Position numbers and translations under genes: made by a program. The notes below the pieces were generated by a model. That model did no database searches. It was not told the DNA's origin and worked only from the letters and a program-made list of their open reading frames with translations. A stretch of 42,557 nucleotides of DNA from positions 1 to 42,557 of the forward strand of contig NZ_JAFEUN010000027.1 of NCBI RefSeq assembly GCF_016900895.1. The letters run 5' to 3'. This document shows positions 24,819-33,943 of the stretch, in pieces (position 1 is the stretch's first letter; every line of letters starts with the position of its first letter). Origin of the DNA: Parashewanella hymeniacidonis (GTDB lineage: Bacteria; Pseudomonadota; Gammaproteobacteria; Enterobacterales; Shewanellaceae).

Positions 24819-25937
24819 TTAACCGCGATAATAGCGTTGTGTCACAAATGGCATTTTCGCTACTTGCATTGGTAATTTCTTTCCACGCACTTCAGCAAAA
24901 ATTTCAGTATCTAGTGCGGCATACTCAGGTTTGACGTAGCCCATAGCAATAGGGTGCCCCACGCTAGGCCCTGCAGTACCGCTAGTAACCACGCCAATTT
25001 TCTCTCCATCAGCATTGTATAACTCTGCTCCTTCACGTACGGGTGCTTTGGCTAATCCTTTCATGCCAACACGCTTGCGAGAAACGTCTTTTGTGGCAAT
25101 TTCAGTTAAGATCTTATCGGCACCAGGGAAACCACCTGCACGTTCACCATCAGTGCGACGCACTTTGCTGATAGCCCATAATAGGCTTGCTTCAACAGGG
25201 GTTGTCGTCGTATCAATGTCATGTCCGTACAAGCACAAACCAGACTCTAGACGTAATGAATCACGAGCACCCAAGCCAATCCATTCAACGTCATCTTCAG
25301 CTAATAGCTTACGAGTGATGCTTTCAGCCTGGTCCGCTGGAATTGAAATTTCAAAACCGTCTTCTCCGGTATAGCCTGCACGGCCAATAATGCACTCAGC
25401 GCCACCAATCGTGACACGGCGGCTGTCCATAAATACCATGGTCGATACTTCAGGTAATAAGCGAGCCATTACCTCAGCGGCTTTAGGGCCTTGAAGTGCA
25501 AGCAATGCACGATCAGACATTTCAGTAAGTTCAACACCATCAACAAGGTTAGCTTGCATATGAGCAATGTCTTGCTCTTTACAAGCGGCGTTAACAACAA
25601 CAAATAAGCCATCACCTAAGTTACTGACCATCAGATCATCCATCAGGCCGCCTTGTTCATTGGTGAACAACGCATACTTTTGCTTGCCTTCTGGTAAATC
25701 ACTGATATCAACAGGCGTTAAGTTTTCAAGCATTTGAGCGGCGTTTGCACCTTTCAGGAACACTTGTCCCATATGCGAAACATCAAATAAGCCTGCAGCA
25801 TCACGAGTATGCAAATGCTCTTTTTTTACCCCTAATGGATATTGAACTGGCATTTCATAGCCAGCAAACGGCACCATTTTAGCTTCTGCTTCTAGGTGTA
25901 AATTGTATAAAGGAGTGCGAAGTAAGTCCTGTGACAT
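24819..25937 (-). CDS. gcvT: Glycine cleavage system T protein (aminomethyltransferase)
   Basis: GcvT moves the methylene group from the aminomethyl-lipoyl H protein to tetrahydrofolate, releasing ammonia. The 372-residue length is normal. Signatures are KMVPFAGYEMPVQY, AAGLFDVSHMGQ, QGGLMDDLMVS with the catalytic Asp region, VVNAACKEQDIAHM, GRAGYTGEDGFEIS (folate site), GLGARDSLRLESGLCLYGHD and the C-terminal GTAGPSVGHPIAMGYV. It lies 68 bp downstream of the symporter gene, with a 9-bp stem hairpin between them, and is probably co-transcribed with it. It is divergent from and separated from gcvH and gcvP, unlike the gcvTHP operon of E. coli. Confidence 0.96.
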   Translation of the reverse strand: MSQDLLRTPLYNLHLEAEAKMVPFAGYEMPVQYPLGVKKEHLHTRDAAGLFDVSHMGQVFLKGANAAQMLENLTPVDISDLPEGKQKYALFTNEQGGLMDDLMVSNLGDGLFVVVNAACKEQDIAHMQANLVDGVELTEMSDRALLALQGPKAAEVMARLLPEVSTMVFMDSRRVTIGGAECIIGRAGYTGEDGFEISIPADQAESITRKLLAEDDVEWIGLGARDSLRLESGLCLYGHDIDTTTTPVEASLLWAISKVRRTDGERAGGFPGADKILTEIATKDVSRKRVGMKGLAKAPVREGAELYNADGEKIGVVTSGTAGPSVGHPIAMGYVKPEYAALDTEIFAEVRGKKLPMQVAKMPFVTQRYYRG

Positions 25938-25962
25938 AACAATACCACTTATAAGTTAAGTC

Positions 25963-25985
25963 TAAGCCGTCAAATCGACGGCTTA
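25963..25985 (-). promoter_or_regulatory. Intercistronic hairpin between symporter and gcvT
   Basis: TAAGCCGTC-AAATC-GACGGCTTA is a perfect 9-bp stem. On the minus strand no T run follows, so it is unlikely to be a full terminator. It may slow read-through into gcvT or protect the mRNA end. Confidence 0.45.
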
Positions 25986-26005
25986 AGTGATGATGAAAAA
26001 GAGAG

Positions 26006-27370
26006 TTAGTCGTCTACGTTAACGTTTTTACCAGCGAAGTAATCACGAGTCAGTTTGAAGACGATAGGGCTAAGCAGTACCAAAGCAATCAAGTTAGGAA
26101 TTGCCATCATTGCATTCATGGTATCAGCCAGTAACCAGATGAACTCTAATGAACCTGCAGCACCGATTGGAACAACAAGAATCCAAAGAATGCGGAAAGG
26201 TTTAACCCCTTTTACGCCGAAGAAGTATTGAACACATTTTTCACCGTAAACACTCCAACCTAAAATGGTTGTGAATGCGAATACGGTTAATGCAATCGCA
26301 ACTAAGTCGTCACCAAACGGAATTGCTGAGCTGAATGCTTTTGCGGTTAGCGCGGCACCCGTTTCACCCGATGTCCACTCACCTGATACAACAATCGCCA
26401 GACCAGTAATCGTACATACTACTAACGTATCGATAAAGGTACCTAGCATTGCCACTAAACCTTGAGCAACAGGGTTATGAGTTTGCGCTGCTGCGTGAGC
26501 AATTGGCGCACTACCAAGACCCGCTTCGTTTGAGAATACACCACGTGCCACACCAAAGCGGATAGCGGCCCAAACTGCTGCACCTGCGAAACCACCTTGT
26601 GCTGCTGTACCTGTGAATGCAGATTCAATGATTAATGAGAAGGCCGCTGGGATATCAGCAATGTGATAACCAAGAACGACAACACCAGCGGTGATGTAGA
26701 AAACCGCCATCATTGGAACCAGTTTACCGGCAACATCACCGATACGCTTAATACCACCCATAAGGACGGCACCAACCAATATCATTAACACGATGCCAGT
26801 AACAATTGGTGAGATACCAAATGTTGATTCAAGTGCGTTAGCGACTGAGTTTGCTTGTACTGTGTTACCAATACCGAAACCAGCAATAGAGCCGAATAAT
26901 GCGAATGCACCACCTAACCATGACCACTTACTTTTAAGGCCATTTTTGATGTAGTACATTGGACCACCAATGTGCTCACCATTGGCATCCGTTTCACGAT
27001 ATTTAACCGCAAGCACAGCTTCAGCATACTTGGTTGCCATACCCACTAATGCAGTTACCCACATCCAGAATAGTGCACCAGGGCCACCTAAGAAAATCGC
27101 AGTAGCAACACCGGCGATGTTACCCGTACCAATGGTCGCAGAAAGCGATGTCATTAGAGCGTTGAATGGGCTGATTTCACCTTTAACGTCTTTGTCTTTT
27201 TCAGGCACTCGACCTTGCCACATCAGTTTGAAACCAGCGCCAAGTTTTAACACTGGCATCAACTTTAAACCAAACGTTAAAAATAACCCGACCCCGAGAA
27301 TAAGAACCAGCATGGGTACACCCCATACGATCCCATTAATGTAGGATAGAAAATTACTTACCAAATCCAT
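26006..27370 (-). CDS. Na+/alanine-glycine symporter (AGCS family)
   Basis: The 454-residue inner-membrane protein has about ten to eleven helices. The family signature GVARGVFSNEAGLGSAPIAHAAAQT is present, with GPGALFWMWVTALVGMATKYAEAVLAVKYRE earlier and GWSVYGEKC late. GAGGT upstream supports ATG 27370. AGCS carriers bring in alanine or glycine with sodium; here the gene stands in front of gcvT and across from the other glycine-cleavage genes, so glycine is the likely substrate (inference). Its promoter carries a palindrome shared with the glyA promoter region (27689-27704). The leader mRNA would be about 320 nt long. Confidence 0.94.
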   Translation of the reverse strand: MDLVSNFLSYINGIVWGVPMLVLILGVGLFLTFGLKLMPVLKLGAGFKLMWQGRVPEKDKDVKGEISPFNALMTSLSATIGTGNIAGVATAIFLGGPGALFWMWVTALVGMATKYAEAVLAVKYRETDANGEHIGGPMYYIKNGLKSKWSWLGGAFALFGSIAGFGIGNTVQANSVANALESTFGISPIVTGIVLMILVGAVLMGGIKRIGDVAGKLVPMMAVFYITAGVVVLGYHIADIPAAFSLIIESAFTGTAAQGGFAGAAVWAAIRFGVARGVFSNEAGLGSAPIAHAAAQTHNPVAQGLVAMLGTFIDTLVVCTITGLAIVVSGEWTSGETGAALTAKAFSSAIPFGDDLVAIALTVFAFTTILGWSVYGEKCVQYFFGVKGVKPFRILWILVVPIGAAGSLEFIWLLADTMNAMMAIPNLIALVLLSPIVFKLTRDYFAGKNVNVDD

Positions 27371-27688
27371 AGTAACCTCATTTGTTGTTATTATCTTCGC
27401 AACTTTAATGTTGCGTTATTGTGCATTTTCTTTTGGCTTTTGATTCTAAGCTTCATTGTTATTGAAACGGCAAGTCACAAAAGCTAAAAGTTAAGACCGC
27501 CTATTTTCATTTTTATTTCCCTGAGCACGATCTTAAGTAACACCCAAACTGACACTTAACCAACATCGTATTCAAGGTAGAAAACTGGTTCCAACTCTGG
27601 TTTGCGATAAGCAGAAACACTTCAGTCAATCCGCTCTCACACTGGTCAACTGTGACGGCTTAACGCTTACGTCAAAGCTGGAGTCCAA
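27371..27688 (-). promoter_or_regulatory. Long untranslated leader of the symporter mRNA
   Basis: About 320 nt separate the likely transcription start (near 27698) and ATG 27370, with no reading frame I support. It has a perfect 6-bp hairpin CGCAAC-TTTAAT-GTTGCG near 27397-27414. In Vibrio a tandem glycine riboswitch precedes a homologous symporter gene. Here I see only loose similarity (GAGAG, CTGAAG, GCAAA and GCTCAGGGAAA in that order on the minus strand) and not the strict core, so a riboswitch is unproven. Confidence 0.3.
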
Positions 27689-27732
27689 GTTTCCTATTGG
27701 AAACAAAGTAGACTTTTAAAATATAAAATCAA
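27689..27732 (-). promoter_or_regulatory. Symporter promoter with adjacent palindromic operator
   Basis: On the minus strand TTGATT (27732-27727), 16 bp, then TACTTT (27710-27705) make a plausible sigma-70 promoter. Directly after it comes the perfect palindrome GTTTCC-AATA-GGAAAC (27704-27689), covering the expected start of transcription, a place suited to repression. The rest of the gene-free stretch up to 27932 shows no further element I can support. Confidence 0.6.
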
Positions 27733-27932
27733 CCTTTTTTTAACAAAAAAGTGCGACAAATAATCATAATTGATACAAGTTAATTTATCTATGTTAATGA
27801 TTTTTATTGATTATGTGTGGAAGTTGGTGGTGTGCATATTAAATGGCTAAAGTTGACGCTTTGGTAAACTTAAGTTGCCCTCGTTAAGAGGACAGACCAG
27901 AAGAACGCCAGTGATATGAGAGTAGGTGCGGA

Positions 27933-28598
27933 TTATGAAGTCGTGATCCAAAGTATGAGCGCATCTTCCTTGCTGCTTGATACCACAAGATGTCCCATGC
28001 TGGCATCGTAATAGGCACTGTCTCCAGTCTTAAGTGTACGAGGTTGGTAAAACTCAGTCAGTAATTGCACTTCACCTTCTAATACTAAGAGAAACTCCTC
28101 ACCGTCATGGCGAACCCAATCTCCAAAGTCCTCAAAACTACGAGCATGAACACGACTTTTATACGGCAGCATCTTTTTACTGCTGAGCTGAGTGGCTAAG
28201 AGTTCATGCTCATAAGTCGTAGTGAGATGCTGCTGACCTTTTCCTTGTTCAGTGATATCTCGGCGACCTGTAGCTTGTTGTTGCTTAGGCTCTACAAACA
28301 GTTGTGGGATCTCAATATCTAGACCTTTTGCCAATTTTTGTAGGATTGCAAAGGTCGGAGAAATCTGCTCATTTTCAATTTTTGAAAGCGTAGATTTGGC
28401 TACACCAGTGCGTTTGCTGGCATCTTCAAGTGTCAATTGATACTGAGTACGAATTTTTTTGAGAATTTTTCCTATGTTTACCGGGTCTTCTGCTGTGAAG
28501 CTGTCTTCTTGTTGAGCAACAGCTTCTGACGGATAGACATCAATATTTCCATTGTCTTTCATATCTGATCTGGCGTTGGTATTGAACATTCTGTTCAC
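27933..28598 (-). CDS. XRE-cupin transcriptional regulator
   Basis: The protein has 221 residues from a GTG; an ATG three codons later is also possible. Residues about 42-95 are an XRE helix-turn-helix (IGKILKKIRTQYQLTLEDASKRTGVAKSTLSKIENEQISPTFAILQKLAKGL). Residues about 145-218 are a cupin (GEEFLLVLEGEVQLLTEF, then LKTGDSAYYDASMGHLVVS) likely to bind a small ligand. PuuR is a known example of this architecture. Its position between the symporter/gcvT and glyA/gcvH/gcvP units, and the shared palindrome at both promoters, suggest it senses glycine or a related compound and controls both (inference). Confidence 0.88.
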   Translation of the reverse strand: MNRMFNTNARSDMKDNGNIDVYPSEAVAQQEDSFTAEDPVNIGKILKKIRTQYQLTLEDASKRTGVAKSTLSKIENEQISPTFAILQKLAKGLDIEIPQLFVEPKQQQATGRRDITEQGKGQQHLTTTYEHELLATQLSSKKMLPYKSRVHARSFEDFGDWVRHDGEEFLLVLEGEVQLLTEFYQPRTLKTGDSAYYDASMGHLVVSSSKEDALILWITTS

Positions 28599-28688
28599 AT
28601 TGTTACATATTTTCCCATTCAGCTATATAGGTACCGAATTAGAATTATTACTCAATTGTTAGAAATAAATTCGTGTATATGAGAAAAA

Positions 28689-28740
28689 GTTTCCAATACG
28701 AAAAATAATTGTTGATTGCTCATTTTTTCCCTGTTATGTT
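28689..28740 (+). promoter_or_regulatory. glyA promoter with upstream operator copy
   Basis: TTGATT (28712-28717), a 17-bp spacer, then TATGTT (28735-28740) make a good sigma-70 promoter, giving a leader of about 220 nt before glyA. GTTTCCAATACGAAAA (28689-28704) matches 14 of 16 bases of the symporter operator read on its own strand. It lies just upstream of the -35, the usual position for an activator. It is also about 90 bp upstream of the regulator gene, allowing autoregulation. The leader 28741-28967 holds no gene. Confidence 0.6.
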
Positions 28741-28967
28741 TTAAAAATGTAAAGTTGACGTAAACAGTCATGAGGCTCTCATCACTGGATAAGTAAAGGG
28801 ATTAACCCTACTTACATTTTTCGTCAAAAAGACCCAGCAAATAACGATAATTACAATTGGGCTCCTTTCCCCCGCATTTGTGGATTCTCGTTTTTAAGCG
28901 CTGGTGTATGGATTAAGCCAAACGGAGCCAACTTGTCAATCAAGCTCTGTTGAAATGAGGATATATC

Positions 28968-30275
28968 ATGGAAAAGGTAGCAGCAGTAACATACAGTGAC
29001 CGTGAACTAGAAAGTTTCTTCTCTTCCGACTTAGCTTCAGTAGATGGCGCAGTAATGCAGACCATCAGTCAAGAAAGCACTCGTCAACAAAATCAAATTG
29101 AGCTTATTGCTTCAGAAAATATTGTTTCTAAAGCGGTAATGGAAGCTCAAGGTTCACTGCTTACCAATAAATACGCAGAAGGTTATCCTGGACGCCGTTA
29201 CTATGGTGGTTGTGAGCATGTTGATGTCGTAGAAAAATTGGCTCAAGACCGTGCAAAGCAATTATTTTCTGCTGAATACGTCAACGTACAACCACATTCA
29301 GGTGCGCAAGCTAATGGTGCTGTTAAGTTAGCGCTTCTGCAACCAGGTGACACGATTTTAGGGATGTCATTGGATGCGGGTGGTCACTTAACTCATGGTG
29401 CGCGTCCTGCTCAATCAGGTAAATGGTTTAAAGCCGTTCAATATGGTGTGCGTCAAGACTCGCTTCATATTGATTATGACCAAGTTGAAGCACTTGCTAA
29501 AGAACATAAGCCAAAATTGATCATCGCAGGTGGCTCGGCCATTCCTCGTCAGATTGATTTTGCGCGTTTTCGTGCCATCGCCGATGAAGTCGGTGCTTAT
29601 TTGATGGTAGATATGGCTCATATCGCAGGTTTAATTGCGACGGGTCATCATGCCAATCCACTTCCACATGCGCATGTTGTCACTACCACTACTCATAAAA
29701 CACTTCGCGGTCCGCGCGGTGGCATGATTTTAACCAACCACGAAGACATTGCTAAGAAGATTAATTCTGCGGTATTCCCAGGTCTTCAAGGTGGCCCATT
29801 AATGCACGTTATTGCAGGTAAAGCGGTTGCGTTTGGTGAAGCGCTAGAACCAGGCTTTGAAAGCTACATTTCACGTGTACTACAAAATGCAAAAGTGCTG
29901 GCCGAAACGTTACAAGGTCGTGGTTGTGACATCGTTACCGGTGGTACAGATACTCACTTGATGCTGGTTGATCTTCGTCCTAAAGGACTGAAAGGGAATG
30001 CTGCTGAAGAAAGTTTAGAGCGTGCAGGTATCACTTGTAATAAAAACGGCATTCCATTCGATACTGAAAAACCAATGGTGACTTCGGGTGTTCGTCTCGG
30101 TACACCAGCGGGCACAACGCGTGGTTTTGGTGTTGAAGAATTTACCTTAATCGGTAACTGGATTGGTGACGTTCTAGATGGTCTTGCCACTAACCCAGAA
30201 GACAATTCTAAGGTTGAACAAGAAGTGCTTGAAAAAGTAGAAGCCCTTTGTGAACAGTTCCCTTTATACAACTAA
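28968..30275 (+). CDS. glyA: Serine hydroxymethyltransferase
   Basis: SHMT interconverts serine and glycine using tetrahydrofolate and PLP. The 435-residue form is slightly longer than E. coli GlyA (417), with an N-terminal extension of about 18 residues. Motifs are [56 protein letters not shown] and [17 protein letters not shown] with the PLP Lys244. GAGGA precedes the start. Its place before gcvH-gcvP suggests a catabolic paralog that turns glycine plus methylene-THF into serine, rather than the housekeeping copy (inference). Confidence 0.96.
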   Translation: MEKVAAVTYSDRELESFFSSDLASVDGAVMQTISQESTRQQNQIELIASENIVSKAVMEAQGSLLTNKYAEGYPGRRYYGGCEHVDVVEKLAQDRAKQLFSAEYVNVQPHSGAQANGAVKLALLQPGDTILGMSLDAGGHLTHGARPAQSGKWFKAVQYGVRQDSLHIDYDQVEALAKEHKPKLIIAGGSAIPRQIDFARFRAIADEVGAYLMVDMAHIAGLIATGHHANPLPHAHVVTTTTHKTLRGPRGGMILTNHEDIAKKINSAVFPGLQGGPLMHVIAGKAVAFGEALEPGFESYISRVLQNAKVLAETLQGRGCDIVTGGTDTHLMLVDLRPKGLKGNAAEESLERAGITCNKNGIPFDTEKPMVTSGVRLGTPAGTTRGFGVEEFTLIGNWIGDVLDGLATNPEDNSKVEQEVLEKVEALCEQFPLYN

Positions 30276-30286
30276 GTCGTATTTTT

Positions 30287-30310
30287 CACATCCGCAGCAG
30301 CGGGTGTGAT
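30287..30310 (+). promoter_or_regulatory. Intercistronic hairpin glyA-gcvH
   Basis: TCACATCCGC-AGCA-GCGGGTGTGA forms a 10-bp stem with one G-T pair, 11 bp after the glyA stop. No T run follows, so it should not end transcription fully. It may stabilise the upstream mRNA and set a different glyA:gcvH ratio. Confidence 0.45.
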
Positions 30311-30351
30311 TGCAAAAAATAAAAAACAAGAATTCAAAGCAGGAAAAGATT

Positions 30352-30738
30352 ATGAGTGTTGCAGCAAATTACAAATTCGCAAAAAGCCATGAGTGGGTCA
30401 AAGACAATGGTGATGGCACCGTAACAGTAGGTGTTTCTGAGCACGCTCAAGGTCTATTGGGTGATGTGGTATTCGTTGAATTGCCAGAAGTAGGCGAAGA
30501 CACGACAGCAACGGAAGGTTTCTCTTTAGTTGAGTCAGTAAAAGCAGCATCAGACGTTTACGCTCCGGTATCAGGTGAAATCCTTGAAGTGAATGAAGAG
30601 CTTGAAGACAGCCCTGAATTAGTTAACGAGTCACCGTTTGAAAGCGGCTGGATTGCAAAAATTAAGTTAAGTGACGCATCAGAGTTAGCAAACTTAATGG
30701 ATGAAGCCACTTACTTAGCAGGCTTAGATAGCGAGTAA
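30352..30738 (+). CDS. gcvH: Glycine cleavage system H protein
   Basis: The 128-residue lipoyl carrier starts at ATG 30352 (MSVAANYKFAKSHEWV), supported by AGGAAAAG upstream; the open frame before it is leader. The lipoate attachment site is Lys64 in SLVESVKAASD. GVSEHAQGLLGDVVFVELP and NESPFESGWIAKIKL are family signatures. It carries the aminomethyl group between GcvP, GcvT and the L protein (lpd, not in the window). It is in the glyA-gcvH-gcvP unit. Confidence 0.97.
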   Translation: MSVAANYKFAKSHEWVKDNGDGTVTVGVSEHAQGLLGDVVFVELPEVGEDTTATEGFSLVESVKAASDVYAPVSGEILEVNEELEDSPELVNESPFESGWIAKIKLSDASELANLMDEATYLAGLDSE

Positions 30739-30866
30739 CCTGAGTTCAGGTTGATTTAAAAATTGGATTGATATCATCAGGTGATCTTCAAGACTTATGA
30801 CGAAACTTATGAGTCTTAGTTAACGTAATAACAGTAAGTCATCTGATTTATGTAAAGGCAAGAATT

Positions 30867-33722
30867 ATGAGCAGTATGGATTTATTAACGAGCTTGTCGA
30901 CCTCAGATGAATTTATTGGTCGTCATATTGGCCCAAATGCCAATGATGTAAACGTAATGCTAAGCCACTTAAAACTGAGCAGTGTTGCAGAGTTAATTTC
31001 ACAAACCGTCCCTGATGATATTCGTCTTCCGCAAGCTATGGATTTACCTGATGCGAAAAGTGAGCAACAAATGCTGACTGAGCTTAAGGCCATTGCTTCG
31101 CAAAATAAAGTGTACAAAAGCTTTATTGGTCAAGGGTATTACAATACTTTTGTACCAAACGTAATTTTACGAAATGTATTAGAAAATCCAGGTTGGTACA
31201 CGGCGTATACGCCTTATCAGCCTGAAATTGCTCAAGGTCGACTTGAAGCCTTGCTGAACTATCAGCAAATGATCATCGATTTAACCGGTCTTGAATTGGC
31301 CAATGCTTCATTACTTGATGAAGCGACCGCAAGCGCAGAAGCCATGAGCTTTTGTCGCCGTGCAAGCAAAAACAAATCAAACGTCTTTTTTGTGGCTGAC
31401 GATGTGCACCCACAAACTCTGAATGTCATTGAAACTCGTGCTCGTTACTTCCACTTTGAGCTCGTCGTGGCGCCGGCATCAGAGTTGAATGAACACGACT
31501 TCTTTGGCTGCCTATTACAGTACCCAGGTACTCAAGGCGGCGTCGTTGAATTATCTGATTTGATTGCTTCTGCCAAAGCAAAAAAAGCAGCAGTCGTTGT
31601 TGCATCAGATTTACTCGCATTAACCCTGCTTAAAACGCCGGGTGAAATGGGCGCCGATATGGTTGTCGGTAGTGCTCAACGTTTTGGTGTGCCGATGGGC
31701 TATGGTGGTCCACATGCCGCATTTATGGCAACCAGCAATAAACATAAGCGTAATATCCCTGGCCGAGTAATTGGTGTGTCAAAAGACAGCCGCGACAACA
31801 TGGCACTGCGTATGGCAATGCAGACTCGTGAGCAACATATTCGCCGTGAGAAAGCCAACTCAAATATTTGTACTGCACAAGCATTGCTTGCCAATATGGC
31901 ATCGTTTTATGCTGTGTATCATGGCCCAGATGGCCTGAAGAAAATTGCACGCCGTGTGCATCATTTAGCCAGTGTTTTTGCATTAGGTCTTAAGCAGTCT
32001 GGTTTTGAATTAGCACATGATCATTTCTTTGATACGGTCACGGTTAACACTAACGGTAAAACTGAAAACTTTTATCAAGCGGGTTTTGTGAGCGAATTAA
32101 ACTTACGCCGCTTTGAAAATCAATTAGGTGTGAGTTTTGATGAAACTCATACTGCGCAAGATGTTGAAAGCCTATGGAAACTGTTTGGTCTGCAACTTCA
32201 GTTTGGTGATGTGGCTCAAGCGTTAAGCGAAGAGTTTGCGGCAATTCCGCAGGCGTGTCGTCGTGAATCTACATTCTTAACGCATCCAGTATTTAATTCG
32301 CACCATAGCGAAACGCAAATGCTACGTTACTTGAAGTCGCTAGAGAACAAAGACTTCTCATTGACGCATGGCATGATCCCACTGGGTTCGTGCACCATGA
32401 AGCTGAATGCAACTGCACAAATGATCCCAGTGTCATGGCCTGAATTTGGCACCATTCACCCATTTGCACCGAAAGATCAGTGCCAAGGTTATCAGGAATT
32501 GTCTGACACCTTGAAACAGATGCTGATCAAAGTGACGGGTTATGATGACTTTTCATTGCAACCAAACTCAGGTGCTCAAGGTGAGTATGCGGGGCTGATT
32601 GCGATTCAGCGTTATCACGAAAGTCGTGGTGAAGGGCATCGTAATATTTGTCTTATTCCGACATCCGCTCACGGAACTAATCCAGCCAGTGCGGCCATGG
32701 TTTCGATGAAAGTGGTCTTAGTGGAATGTGATGCCGAAGGTAACGTTGATTTGGCTGATTTAGATGCCAAAGTTGAAGCTAATGCTGACAATCTATCGTG
32801 CATCATGATCACATACCCTTCGACGCATGGTGTGTACGAAGCAGGTATTCGTCATATTTGTGACAAAGTGCATTCAGCTGGTGGACAAGTTTATCTTGAT
32901 GGTGCAAACATGAACGCACAGGTAGGCATTACCTCTCCGGGCTTCATCGGCTCTGATGTATCACACCTTAATTTACACAAAACCTTCTGCATACCTCATG
33001 GTGGTGGTGGTCCGGGTATGGGGCCGATTGGTGTCAAGTCTCACTTAGCACCATTCTTACCTGGAAGCTGCGAAAACAATTCGAGGGGCGCAGTTTCAGC
33101 TACAGCCATGGGGTCTGCTTCTATTTTACCTATCTCTTGGGCATACATTGCCTTAATGGGTGGCAAAGGGTTAACAGAAGCAACTGAAGTTGCCATCTTA
33201 AGTGCGAACTACGTGATGGAGCGTTTAAGTGGACATTATCCAGTATTGTTCCGCGGTAACGCCGGCCGTGTTGCTCATGAGTGCATCATCGACTTACGTC
33301 CACTTAAGGAAGCAACCGGGATCAGCGAAGAAGACATCGCTAAGCGCCTAATGGATTACGGTTTCCATGCTCCAACCATGTCATTCCCAGTGGCAGGTAC
33401 CTTGATGATTGAGCCGACAGAAAGTGAATCACTAGAAGAGCTGAATCGTTTTGTGGACGCCATGATTGCGATTCGTGAAGAAGTTGAGCATGTCGCAGCA
33501 GGTACTTGGCCGCTTGAAAATAATCCACTGGTTAATGCACCACATACTATGGCGGATCTAAGTGACGAGCAATGGGAACGTCCATATTCACGTGAAGTCG
33601 CTTGTTTCCCAAGCCAACATGCGAAAACTAATAAATTCTGGCCAGCAGTGAATCGTGTCGACAACGTATTTGGCGACCGCAACTTAATCTGCTCTTGTCC
33701 AAGTATTGAAAGCTACCGCTAA
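30867..33722 (+). CDS. gcvP: Glycine dehydrogenase (decarboxylating), P protein
   Basis: The 951-residue PLP enzyme decarboxylates glycine and loads H protein. It has the fused two-half form of Proteobacteria: the N-terminal half ([13 protein letters not shown], then [19 protein letters not shown]) and the C-terminal half ([54 protein letters not shown]) with the PLP Lys705. The Gly-rich loop after the Lys is intact. The end SYREVAC-like ([10 protein letters not shown]) and [16 protein letters not shown] are typical. It lies 128 bp after gcvH, with two small hairpins between, and is most likely in the same operon. Confidence 0.97.
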   Translation: MSSMDLLTSLSTSDEFIGRHIGPNANDVNVMLSHLKLSSVAELISQTVPDDIRLPQAMDLPDAKSEQQMLTELKAIASQNKVYKSFIGQGYYNTFVPNVILRNVLENPGWYTAYTPYQPEIAQGRLEALLNYQQMIIDLTGLELANASLLDEATASAEAMSFCRRASKNKSNVFFVADDVHPQTLNVIETRARYFHFELVVAPASELNEHDFFGCLLQYPGTQGGVVELSDLIASAKAKKAAVVVASDLLALTLLKTPGEMGADMVVGSAQRFGVPMGYGGPHAAFMATSNKHKRNIPGRVIGVSKDSRDNMALRMAMQTREQHIRREKANSNICTAQALLANMASFYAVYHGPDGLKKIARRVHHLASVFALGLKQSGFELAHDHFFDTVTVNTNGKTENFYQAGFVSELNLRRFENQLGVSFDETHTAQDVESLWKLFGLQLQFGDVAQALSEEFAAIPQACRRESTFLTHPVFNSHHSETQMLRYLKSLENKDFSLTHGMIPLGSCTMKLNATAQMIPVSWPEFGTIHPFAPKDQCQGYQELSDTLKQMLIKVTGYDDFSLQPNSGAQGEYAGLIAIQRYHESRGEGHRNICLIPTSAHGTNPASAAMVSMKVVLVECDAEGNVDLADLDAKVEANADNLSCIMITYPSTHGVYEAGIRHICDKVHSAGGQVYLDGANMNAQVGITSPGFIGSDVSHLNLHKTFCIPHGGGGPGMGPIGVKSHLAPFLPGSCENNSRGAVSATAMGSASILPISWAYIALMGGKGLTEATEVAILSANYVMERLSGHYPVLFRGNAGRVAHECIIDLRPLKEATGISEEDIAKRLMDYGFHAPTMSFPVAGTLMIEPTESESLEELNRFVDAMIAIREEVEHVAAGTWPLENNPLVNAPHTMADLSDEQWERPYSREVACFPSQHAKTNKFWPAVNRVDNVFGDRNLICSCPSIESYR

Positions 33723-33745
33723 TGCGTTAGCTCTCAACTCCATGC

Positions 33746-33782
33746 GCCTCAGTTCTTGGTAACAAGAAAAGTGGTCTGAGGC
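33746..33782 (+). promoter_or_regulatory. Bulged hairpin after gcvP
   Basis: GCCTCAG (33746-33752) pairs with CTGAGGC (33776-33782), and TTCTTG-GTAA-CAAGAA sits inside. No T run follows, so it is not a normal terminator. It could end or stabilise the gcv mRNA, or belong to the leader of the porin gene, which starts 160 bp further on. Confidence 0.4.
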
Positions 33783-33943
33783 ACATATCACTCATTCTGA
33801 CAAAACGTGAATGGGTCGTTGAAATATCCTACTCAGTCTGTTGTTCACTTCTTCTATTTATACGGGTCGGGAGTGTGGCTGAAAACTGGACATAAAAGAG
33901 GTGTCAAACAATGGCACTCAATAAAAATAAAAAGGAAAAATCC

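Noticed and set aside
27371..27688. Confident call of a tandem glycine riboswitch
   Set aside because: The strict core (CCGAAG followed by GCAA, and CTCTCAGG) is not found in order; only loose fragments are. Kept as a low-confidence leader.
27880..27930. GAGGACAGACC-like sequence resembling a glycine riboswitch 3' end on the plus strand
   Set aside because: It would point into the 3' end of the opposite-strand regulator gene, and no aptamer core lies upstream.
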